Shown here: one piece after another, positions 57,604 through 64,000 of the stretch | Position numbering within the stretch: position 1 is the stretch's first letter | Layout: every line of letters starts with the position of its first letter | Source of the DNA: Palsa-513 sp050010595 | Lineage (GTDB): Bacteria > Actinomycetota > Thermoleophilia > Solirubrobacterales > Solirubrobacteraceae | Length of the DNA: 64,000 nt | Direction of reading: 5' to 3' | Assembly (NCBI GenBank): GCA_050010595.1 | Contig: JBEKKS010000011.1 | Coordinates: 1 to 64,000, forward strand | Position numbers and translations under genes: made by a program | Notes under the pieces: generated by a model | Database searches by the model: none | Seen by the model: only the letters and a program-made list of their open reading frames with translations | Told to the model about the DNA's origin: nothing

Positions 57604-58269
57604 ATGCGACAAGTGAGCGGAGTGCCGGTACTGGGGGCGCGCTTCACAGCGGCGATCGAGCTCGCCGGGGAGATCCACGGGGAGCAGCGGCGGCGCGGGA
57701 CGGAGATCCCGTTCATGGCGCACCTGCTCGTCGTTACCGGGCTCGTGCTCGAGGATGGGGGCGACGAGGATGAGGCGATCGCGGCACTGCTGCACGACGC
57801 CGTCGAGGACGGCGGTGGGCGGGCGATGCTCGAGCTGATCGAAGAGCACTACGGCGAGCGCGTAGCGGCGATCGTCGAAGGCTGCTCGGACACGATCGAT
57901 GTCGAGAAGTCACAGGAGAGCTGGCTCTCGCGTAAACGGCGCTACCTCGAGCATCTGCCGCGCGTCGAGGACGACGGGATCCTGCGCGTGTCGCTTGCCG
58001 ACAAGGTCCACAACGCGCGCTCGCTCGCGCGGGACTGGCGCGCCCAGGGCGCGACACTGTGGGAGCGGTTGAGTGAGAAGACGGCGGGCGAGCAGCTCTG
58101 GTACTACCGCCACCTGCTGACGTTCTTCGAGCAGCACCGTCCGGGCCCGATGACGATCGACCTGCGTGAAGCCGTCGAGGAGCTCCAGGGGCTCGTCGCG
58201 CTGGACGTAGCGGCGCGCGGGCTGTTCGCAGCACACGAGCTCGAGATACTCGACCCGCCCGTCGACTGA
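57604..58269 (+). CDS. HD-domain hydrolase, SpoT/MESH1-like
   Basis: A 221-residue HD-4-type hydrolase. Metal and catalytic residues of the (p)ppGpp hydrolase fold are present: H40 in F-M-A-H, H64-D65 in A-L-L-H-D-A-V-E-D, and D133 in S-L-A-D-K-V-H-N-A-R-S-L. There is no synthetase domain and no TGS/ACT. It could be a small alarmone hydrolase or act on another nucleotide; the sequence cannot decide. The C-terminal 60 residues are helical. Its stop lies 5 nt from the end of the convergent MFS gene. Confidence 0.82.
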   Translation: MRQVSGVPVLGARFTAAIELAGEIHGEQRRRGTEIPFMAHLLVVTGLVLEDGGDEDEAIAALLHDAVEDGGGRAMLELIEEHYGERVAAIVEGCSDTIDVEKSQESWLSRKRRYLEHLPRVEDDGILRVSLADKVHNARSLARDWRAQGATLWERLSEKTAGEQLWYYRHLLTFFEQHRPGPMTIDLREAVEELQGLVALDVAARGLFAAHELEILDPPVD

Positions 58270-58274
58270 CGCAG

Positions 58275-59858
58275 CTAGCCGGTAGCTGCCATCGAGGCGG
58301 CGGCGGTGGCTACATCGACCGGGTAGGTGTGGCGCGCGCGGGCGAGGAACACGCCCGCGGCGACGAGCGTGCCGAGCAGGATCAGGAAGCTGACCTCGAG
58401 GCCGGTGCCGACGTGGTAGGCGTTTCGGAGGCCCTTCGGGAGGTGGGTGCCGACGCCCGGCGTCGGCGTGACGTCTTCGACGAGCTCTGCGATGCCGATG
58501 AAGATGAGCGGCGCGAGGGCTTGGAAGACCGAGCGCAGGAAGGTACGCACGCCCTCGGCGCGGCCCCACAGGCGGGGCGGCATGATGTCGAGACGGGCCG
58601 CATCGAGTGGCGGGTTGGCGGCCGAGAGGAGCGCGGCGCCAGCGACGTCGAACCAGATCGCCGAGTGGAGGTTGGTCAACAGGACGCCCGGGATCAGCAG
58701 CGCGGCCGCGCCGATGTAGGAGACGGCCGGGATCAGGACGCGCGCCTCGACGAAGCCGCGGCGGACCAGCGCGTCACTCACCCTCCCGGCGACGAGCGTG
58801 CCTGCCAGGGCCCCCAGAACGAGCTCGACGAGGACGCTCTCGGCCGTGATCTGGCCGACGTGGTAGTGGCCGATGACGAACGTGACGGCGAAGACAGACA
58901 GCCCGGCGAAGAAGAAGTAGCCGAGCGAGGAGCCGATGATCATCATCACGTTGCTCGGGATCTGCAGCACGTAGCGCACCGCGCCGGGCAGCGACATCTT
59001 CTCCGGGTCCTCGCGCAGCACCAGTCGCGGGTCGGGGCTGACGCCGCGGCGGCGGACCGCCTGGGCCGCGATCTCCTCGACGCGCGTCGGGGCGTCCTCC
59101 GGGCCGAACGGCTGCTCGGCGCGCATGCGCATCCCGGCGATCGCCTCGTGCAGATCCATCACGCCCGGCTCGAGGTATGACTGGCCGCCGCGCAGCGGCT
59201 CCGGGACTGTCCGCCAAAGGGCGCGGGCGAGGAACAGGCCGGGGATCGCGATCAGCACGAACGCGGCTTGCCAGTCGATCAGCTTCGAGACTGTGCCGCT
59301 GACGATGAAGCCGGCGGCGGTCCCGGCGACCTCCCCGGCGAGGATGTAGGAGTAGACGCGCCCACGCTCCTTGGCGGGGAAATAGTCGCCGGTCAGCGAG
59401 GCGATCGCCGGACCGGCCGTGGCGGTGACGGCGCCGAGTGCGACGCGCGTCAGCAGGAGCGTGCCGAAGTCGGGGGACACGGCGCTGGCAAACGAAGCCG
59501 CGCTCCACAGGACGACGCTCGCTGACAGCAGCTGCATCCGCTTCATGCGGTCGACGAGCAAGCCGACGGGAAGGACGAACAGTGCGCCGACGAGCAGCGT
59601 GACGGTCTGCAGCAGCGCGACGCCGCCGTAGCCGATGTTGTGCCAGACCTCGAGCTGTGGTGCGGCCGCGCCGATCGTCGAGGCGTCGGCGGAGCTGAGC
59701 GCGAGCACGCAACCGAACAGCGTGATCACGCGGGCACGCGCGGGCCCGCCGACGTGATCGACCAGCTGGTCCTGCGCGAAGCGTCCTGCGCGGCCGACCG
59801 CTTTGACGGTTGCCCGCGTCGCGCGACGGGCGGTTGCTTTGTTCCTGGCCTCGCTCAA
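58275..59858 (-). CDS. MFS transporter with large central loop
   Basis: A 527-residue major facilitator with about 12 helices and an N-terminal amphipathic, basic segment of about 40 residues. Motif A-like sequence is L-P-V-G-L-L-V-D-R-M-K-R-M. Residues about 225-305 form an unusually long central cytoplasmic loop with E-D-A-P-T-R-V-E-E-I-A. The second half has G-A-L-A-G-T-L-V-A-G-R-V-S-D. The start is TTG at 59858 without a clear Shine-Dalgarno; a downstream start is possible. Substrate not known. Confidence 0.82.
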   Translation of the reverse strand: MSEARNKATARRATRATVKAVGRAGRFAQDQLVDHVGGPARARVITLFGCVLALSSADASTIGAAAPQLEVWHNIGYGGVALLQTVTLLVGALFVLPVGLLVDRMKRMQLLSASVVLWSAASFASAVSPDFGTLLLTRVALGAVTATAGPAIASLTGDYFPAKERGRVYSYILAGEVAGTAAGFIVSGTVSKLIDWQAAFVLIAIPGLFLARALWRTVPEPLRGGQSYLEPGVMDLHEAIAGMRMRAEQPFGPEDAPTRVEEIAAQAVRRRGVSPDPRLVLREDPEKMSLPGAVRYVLQIPSNVMMIIGSSLGYFFFAGLSVFAVTFVIGHYHVGQITAESVLVELVLGALAGTLVAGRVSDALVRRGFVEARVLIPAVSYIGAAALLIPGVLLTNLHSAIWFDVAGAALLSAANPPLDAARLDIMPPRLWGRAEGVRTFLRSVFQALAPLIFIGIAELVEDVTPTPGVGTHLPKGLRNAYHVGTGLEVSFLILLGTLVAAGVFLARARHTYPVDVATAAASMAATG

Positions 59859-59990
59859 CGTGTGTCGATGACCATCATGCCTGGCCGGCGCGACGGGCCG
59901 CGTGCTGGGGCGCTCTCACACGATGCGTCCGCGAATCCACTGCACTCCGCGGCGGTCGGGGCGGCAGCCCGGCGCCGCTTCAGCGAGGCT

Positions 59991-61127
59991 CTAAGCGCAG
60001 AGCGCTGCGACGGGCGGCTCGCTCCTCGTGGCCGAGGCGAGTCGCAGATGAAGGTCGTGGGACTGGCTGGCGAAGCGCTGTGCGTCGGAGCGTGCGACAT
60101 CGCCCGACTGGACCGCCGCGTAGAGCGACTGGTCGAACGTATGCATGCCGTAGTAGGCGCCCTGCGCCATCACGTCGGTGAGACGACCGTCGCGTTCCGG
60201 GTTGCGGATCAGGTCGTTGACGCGACCGGTCATCGTCATGATCTCCGTGATCGCGAGGCGCCCGGAGCCGTCCGCGCGCGGCACGAGGCGCTGCGAGACG
60301 ATCCCGCGCAGCGTCGCCGCCAGCATCATCCGCGCCTGCGCGTGCTGGGCGGGCGGGAAGAACTCGAGGATCCGGTTGATCGACTCGGGAGCGTCGAGCG
60401 TGTGCAGCGTCGAGAGGACGAGATGACCGGTCTCGGCCGCAGCGAGCGCCGTGCGGACGGTCGCCTCGTCGCGCATCTCGCCGATCAGGATCACGTCCGG
60501 GTCCTGGCGCAGCACGCGACGCAGTGCGCCTTCGAACGAGTTCGTGTCGCTGCCGACCTCGCGCTGCTCGATGATCGAGCGCTTGTCGCGGTAGACGAAC
60601 TCGATCGGATCCTCGATCGTCACGACCCGCCTGAACTTCGTCGTGTTGATGTGCTCGATCATCGCGGCGAGCGTCGTCGACTTGCCCGCGCCGCTGGAGC
60701 CCGTGACGAGCACGATCCCGCGCTCCTCGTCGGCGAGCTCACGCACGACGTCCGGCAGCCCGAGCTCGTCCAGTGACCGGATCGTGTCCGGCACGACGCG
60801 GAAGACCAACGAGACTGCGCCGCGCTGGCGGAAAGCGTTGACGCGAAAGCGCATCGGCCTGGGCGCATTGACAGTGCAAGCGAAATCGACCTCGTGCTCG
60901 CCGGCGAACTCCGCCTTGCGATCAGCTGGTAGTACCGCTTCGAGAACGCCGAGCGTGTCAGCGGCCGTGAGCTCGCCCCACCCTTCGTCCAGCCAGCGGA
61001 GTTGTCCGTCGACGCGCACGGCTGGCCGGCTGTCTGCCTTCAGCGAGAGATCAGAGCCGCCGAGCTCGGTCAACTCGGCCAGCAGTTGGGCGATGTCCAT
61101 CGATGGTTGCGAGCTATTTGGGTTCAT
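59991..61127 (-). CDS. pilT: Twitching motility ATPase PilT
   Basis: A 378-residue secretion-superfamily ATPase that retracts type IV pili. The N-terminal PAS-like domain includes G-G-S-D-L-S-L-K-A-D-S-R-P-A-V-R. Walker A is G-S-S-G-A-G-K149-S-T-T, the Asp box is V-T-I-E-D-P-I-E-F-V-Y, Walker B is D-P-D-V-I-L-I-G-E-M-R-D, and the His box is L-S-T-L-H-T. The start ATG at 61127 follows TACCGT after 7 nt. No other pilus gene is in the window, so pilus assembly must be encoded elsewhere. Confidence 0.92.
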   Translation of the reverse strand: MNPNSSQPSMDIAQLLAELTELGGSDLSLKADSRPAVRVDGQLRWLDEGWGELTAADTLGVLEAVLPADRKAEFAGEHEVDFACTVNAPRPMRFRVNAFRQRGAVSLVFRVVPDTIRSLDELGLPDVVRELADEERGIVLVTGSSGAGKSTTLAAMIEHINTTKFRRVVTIEDPIEFVYRDKRSIIEQREVGSDTNSFEGALRRVLRQDPDVILIGEMRDEATVRTALAAAETGHLVLSTLHTLDAPESINRILEFFPPAQHAQARMMLAATLRGIVSQRLVPRADGSGRLAITEIMTMTGRVNDLIRNPERDGRLTDVMAQGAYYGMHTFDQSLYAAVQSGDVARSDAQRFASQSHDLHLRLASATRSEPPVAALCA

Positions 61128-61134
61128 GGCATGG

Positions 61135-61140
61135 ACGGTA
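61135..61140 (-). promoter_or_regulatory. -10 element of pilT
   Basis: Minus-strand TACCGT, 7 bases before ATG at 61127. An inverted repeat lies just upstream at 61152-61169. Confidence 0.5.
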
Positions 61141-61151
61141 GCCGGAGATTT

Positions 61152-61174
61152 CTGCGCCGATGGGCGCAGTTTTT
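61152..61174 (+). terminator. Terminator-like hairpin in the pilT-eno gap
   Basis: CTGCGCC-GATG-GGCGCAG followed by five T on the plus strand. It looks like an intrinsic terminator, but no plus-strand gene precedes it. It could stop antisense transcripts from pilT, or serve as an operator for the pilT promoter. Confidence 0.45.
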
Positions 61175-61291
61175 GCCCCACGGGTGCGCAATTTCGACGC
61201 CCCTCGGGTACGCATCACGGTCGAGAACGCGGACGATTCCGCTTGACCTGGAGGCCGTGATCTGCATCGGGCGGGAGCGCGCGAAGCGCCG

Positions 61292-61320
61292 TTGCGGACC
61301 CGGCGATAGCCGGCCCGCAA
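61292..61320. other. GC-rich hairpin upstream of eno
   Basis: A two-part stem, TTGCGG/CCGCAA outside and CCGGC/GCCGG around a GATA loop, lying about 18 nt before the likely eno -10 (TACTGT at 61338-61343). Role unknown. Confidence 0.3.
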
Positions 61321-61337
61321 GCTCGCGCCGAGCGTTG

Positions 61338-61343
61338 TACTGT
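61338..61343 (+). promoter_or_regulatory. Possible -10 element of eno
   Basis: TACTGT, with a predicted start near 61350 and a leader of about 24 nt holding a GAGG site before the ATG. Confidence 0.35.
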
Positions 61344-61373
61344 CGGGGTATCCGAGATGAAAGTGAGGCGGCG

Positions 61374-62651
61374 ATGAGCCAAATAGAGCGGGTACATGCC
61401 CGGCAGATCCTGGACAGTCGTGGCAACCCGACGGTTGAGGTAGACGTGCGGCTGGCATCAGGGGCGTTCGGGCGCGCTGCCGTGCCCTCGGGAGCGTCAA
61501 CTGGGACGCGTGAAGCACTCGAGCTGCGTGACGGCGAAGGCCCGTTCGGTGGCAAGGGCGTGACGCACGCGGTCGCGCACGTCAACGGCGAGATCGCCAA
61601 GCACGTGCACGGAAGCGATGCCACGGATCAGCGCGGCGTCGACGAGGCAATGATCGCCCTGGACGGCACTCCAGGCAAGTCGCGGCTCGGCGCGAACGCG
61701 ATCCTCGGCGTTTCAATGGCGGTAGCGCGCGCTGCCGCAGCCGACAGCGGTGAGCCGCTGTGGCGCTATCTCGGTGGACCCGACGCCGACCTGCTGCCGG
61801 TGCCGTGCATGAACGTCCTCAACGGGGGCGCACACGCCGACAACCCGATCGACTTCCAGGAGTACATGGTCGCCCCGGTTGGCGCGAAGTCGTTTGCCCA
61901 CGCGGTTCAGATCGGTGCCGAGGTCTACCAGGAGCTGAAGCGCACGCTCAAGAGCCGCGGCCTTGCGACAGCGGTCGGCGACGAGGGTGGGTTCGCGCCC
62001 GCGCTCGAATCGAACGAGGCGCCGATCGAAGCCCTGATCTCCGCGATTCGAACCGCCGGCTACGAGCCCGGCAAGGAAGTCGCGCTGTGCCTCGATCCTG
62101 CGGCAAGCGAGTTCTTCAAGGACGGCGGGTACGTGCTCGCCGACGAGGGGCGGACGCTCTCCTCGGATGAGATGGTCGAGTACTGGGCTTCGATCGCAAA
62201 CCGCTTCCCGGTGCTGTTCCTCGAGGACGGCATGGCCGAGGGCGACTGGGATGGCTGGCACAAGCTGACCGACCGGATCGGCAGCGAGGTTCAGCTCGTC
62301 GGCGACGACATCTTCGTGACGAACCCGGCGATCTTGCGCGAAGGCATCGAGCGCGGCATCGGAAACTCGATCCTGATCAAGCTCAACCAGATCGGAACCG
62401 TCACGGAGACGCTCGACACGATCGCGATTGCGCGCGACGCCGGGTACCGGGCGGTCGTCTCCCACCGCTCCGGCGAGACCGAGGACACGTTTATCGCTGA
62501 TCTCGTCGTCGCGACCGGTGTGGGGCAGATCAAGACCGGCGCCCCGGCGCGCTCGGAGCGCGTCGCGAAGTACAACCAGTTGATGCGCATCGAAGAGGAG
62601 CTCGGCGAGCGCGCACGCTACGCCGGGACGACGATCGCGGCGCTCGTCTGA
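61374..62651 (+). CDS. eno: Enolase
   Basis: Interconverts 2-phosphoglycerate and phosphoenolpyruvate in glycolysis; also part of the degradosome in some bacteria. The 425-residue protein has I-L-D-S-R-G-N-P-T-V-E at the start, G-D-E-G-G-F-A-P, the metal ligand region V-G-D-D-I-F-V-T-N, the catalytic Lys in I-L-I-K-L-N-Q-I-G-T, and S-H-R-S-G-E-T-E-D. ATG at 61374 is fixed by the conserved N-terminus. It stands alone and ends at a clear terminator. Confidence 0.97.
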   Translation: MSQIERVHARQILDSRGNPTVEVDVRLASGAFGRAAVPSGASTGTREALELRDGEGPFGGKGVTHAVAHVNGEIAKHVHGSDATDQRGVDEAMIALDGTPGKSRLGANAILGVSMAVARAAAADSGEPLWRYLGGPDADLLPVPCMNVLNGGAHADNPIDFQEYMVAPVGAKSFAHAVQIGAEVYQELKRTLKSRGLATAVGDEGGFAPALESNEAPIEALISAIRTAGYEPGKEVALCLDPAASEFFKDGGYVLADEGRTLSSDEMVEYWASIANRFPVLFLEDGMAEGDWDGWHKLTDRIGSEVQLVGDDIFVTNPAILREGIERGIGNSILIKLNQIGTVTETLDTIAIARDAGYRAVVSHRSGETEDTFIADLVVATGVGQIKTGAPARSERVAKYNQLMRIEEELGERARYAGTTIAALV

Positions 62652-62687
62652 CCGACGACGCCGGCAGCGCCAATCGATGAAGAGGAG

Positions 62688-62710
62688 AAGCCCCGCTAGT
62701 CGGGGCTTTT
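62688..62710 (+). terminator. Intrinsic terminator of eno
   Basis: AAGCCCCG-CTAGT-CGGGGCTT followed by T residues, 37 nt after the eno stop. This is the clearest Rho-independent terminator in the window. Confidence 0.85.
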
Positions 62711-62727
62711 CCGCTTGACGAGGCTTT

Positions 62728-62755
62728 CGGGCGCGATTTTTGGACATCGCGCCCG
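62728..62755. promoter_or_regulatory. 10-bp inverted repeat upstream of histidine kinase
   Basis: CGGGCGCGAT and ATCGCGCCCG flank an 8-nt centre (TTTTGGAC). It has no T tract, so an operator or leader hairpin is likelier than a terminator. The kinase start is 80 nt downstream. Confidence 0.45.
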
Positions 62756-62835
62756 GCGGGCGCGCTCGCCGCATCAGGAAGATCGTTCGCCGCGTCGATA
62801 GATCAAGAGCAGGCGTTCGCTCGCGGCGTTGCACC

Positions 62836-64000
62836 ATGGGTGATTTGCGACTTGATCCGGCCTTCAGTGACCTCTCGCAGGAGGCGGTGGACTTGCTGTG
62901 CCTGCACAACGAGCTCGCGAGCGTCGACCTGCGGATCTTCTTCAAGGACCGCCAGAGCCGCTTTGTGTGTGTCAGCCTCGGCTGGGTAGCGGCCTATGCG
63001 CAACGGCAATCGGCCGAGCACGCGCTCGGGAAGACGGACGCCGACTTCTTCAGTGCGCAGCACGCGAGCGATGCGCTCGCGGACGAGCGCACCGTGATGG
63101 CGACCGGTGAGCCGATGCGCGCCAAGCTGGAGCGCGAGACGTTCGTCGATCGCCCCGATGCCTGGGGGCAGACAACCAAGCTGCCGCTGCGCGACGCGGA
63201 TGGAAAGATCGTGGGCACCTGGGGCTTCACGCGAGACGTCACGGAGCAGATCGCGGCCGAGCAGGCGCTGGCGCTGAGCCGCGAGCGCTCGGCGGCGAGC
63301 GAGCGGATGCACCGCGCGATGTTCGAGAACAACCCCCAGCCGATGTGGCTCTACGATCGTGCGAGCTTCCAGATAGTTGCCGTGAACGACGCGGCCATCG
63401 TGGCCTACGGCTATTCGCGCAGCGAGTTCCTCGTAATGAGGATCCCGGACCTGCTGCCTGCCGAGGACGTAGCGGAATGGGAAAGGTCGATGATCGTCCG
63501 CGACGGCGAGCAGACCGGCTCCCGGGTGTCCATGCCATGCCGCCACAGGTACAGGGACGGCACCGTCAGGGATGTCGAGATCACGGCCAACGATGTGCTG
63601 CTCGACGGTCAGGCTTGCCGCATCGTGCTGAGTCAGGACGTAACCGCACGCAACCGTGCGGCGACCGAGCTCGCATTCGCGCGCGACGAGGCGGTTGAGG
63701 CGTCGAACACGAAATCGGCGTTCCTCGCAAACATCAGTCACGAGATCCGCACTCCGATGAACGGCGTGCTCGGTCTGACCGAGCTGCTCCTGGATAGCAA
63801 GCTCGACGCCGACCAACGCTCCCTCGCCCAGCAGCTCGCCGCTTCCGGAGAGCTGATGGTCGCCCTGATCAACGACATCCTCGACATCTCGAAGATCGAG
63901 GCAGGTCAGCTACAGCTGGAGATCGGCGACTTCTCGATGCGTGAGTCGATCGAACGGGCCTGCGCGATGGTTGCACCACAAGCTGCCGCGCAAGACGTCG
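62836..64000 (+). CDS. PAS-PAS sensor histidine kinase (partial)
   Basis: The open frame from ATG at 62836 runs off the window end after 388 codons. Residues about 20-138 form a first PAS domain (F-F-K-D-R-Q-S-R-F, then L-R-D-A-D-G-K-I-V-G-T-W-G-F-T-R-D-V-T). Residues about 158-285 form a second PAS (A-M-F-E-N-N-P-Q-P-M-W-L-Y-D, ending V-L-S-Q-D-V-T). A HisKA domain follows with H302 in the H-box S-H-E-I-R-T-P-M-N-G. No membrane helix is seen in this part, so it is probably a soluble sensor, and the H-box type suggests a hybrid kinase. The ATP-binding domain lies beyond the window. Confidence 0.9.
   Translation, partial: MGDLRLDPAFSDLSQEAVDLLCLHNELASVDLRIFFKDRQSRFVCVSLGWVAAYAQRQSAEHALGKTDADFFSAQHASDALADERTVMATGEPMRAKLERETFVDRPDAWGQTTKLPLRDADGKIVGTWGFTRDVTEQIAAEQALALSRERSAASERMHRAMFENNPQPMWLYDRASFQIVAVNDAAIVAYGYSRSEFLVMRIPDLLPAEDVAEWERSMIVRDGEQTGSRVSMPCRHRYRDGTVRDVEITANDVLLDGQACRIVLSQDVTARNRAATELAFARDEAVEASNTKSAFLANISHEIRTPMNGVLGLTELLLDSKLDADQRSLAQQLAASGELMVALINDILDISKIEAGQLQLEIGDFSMRESIERACAMVAPQAAAQDV

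Noticed and set aside
1..64000. CRISPR arrays, insertion sequences, rRNA genes
   Set aside because: No regularly spaced identical repeats, no transposase-like protein with terminal repeats, and no rRNA-like sequence were seen on either strand.

Overview
The window is GC-rich, densely coding chromosomal DNA from an actinobacterium. The Solirubrobacterales/Thermoleophilia is my best guess, from gene order and protein style rather than from any search. Supporting signs are GTG/TTG starts, SEDS, SepIVA-like and WhiG/FliA-type sigma proteins, an ImuB/DnaE2 cassette behind a Gram-positive-type LexA box, and many genes whose start codon lies 6-9 bases after a TANNNT -10 element (apparent leaderless transcription). 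I see no rRNA, tRNA, CRISPR, insertion sequence or prophage. No gene-free stretch exceeds 300 bases; the longest are 42925-43156 and 61128-61373.

Layout. 1-5835: a secreted Cys-repeat protein and two overlapping GT-C-type membrane glycosyltransferases. 5880-9339: the riboflavin operon ribD-ribE-ribBA-ribH, met head-on by an MMPL transporter. 11744-16841: rpmB, fakA-like, recG, rsmD, coaD. 16906-26271: a SepIVA-like coiled coil, an acyl-CoA synthetase, a yceD-family gene, a desaturase, rpmF, plsX, acpP, rnc, smc. 26313-34602: ftsY, nfeD, SPFH protein, ffh, rpsP, khpA, rimM, trmD, rplS, an ECF-like sigma factor, a 65-residue membrane peptide, lepB and rnhB. Much of this is the conserved actinobacterial core order, with a few insertions.

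34737-45810: yraN, a ComM fragment (ChlI domain only), thiD, two unknown small genes, ilvD, xerD, a WhiG/FliA-like sigma factor, an EF-G-like GTPase with degenerate G motifs, a Cys-pair protein, a basic peptide, an RNase HI-like gene and a SEDS glycosyltransferase. 45813-50508 (minus strand): imuB, a DUF6504-like gene and dnaE2 with 4-nt overlaps, behind a perfect SOS box; no imuA' is present in the window. 50612-64000: surface beta-propeller proteins, two MFS transporters (one with an operator-like palindrome over its promoter), a sulfotransferase, a secreted protein, an HtrA-type protease, a SpoT-like HD hydrolase, pilT, eno with a clear terminator, and a PAS-PAS histidine kinase cut by the window edge.

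The most unusual points are an RNase III that starts at CTG and lacks several catalytic acids; an L19 with an 86-residue acidic tail; an L32 ending in an Asp-His repeat; a lone ComM ChlI domain; a desaturase inside the yceD-rpmF-plsX block; and a sigma factor/membrane peptide/signal peptidase overlap group.
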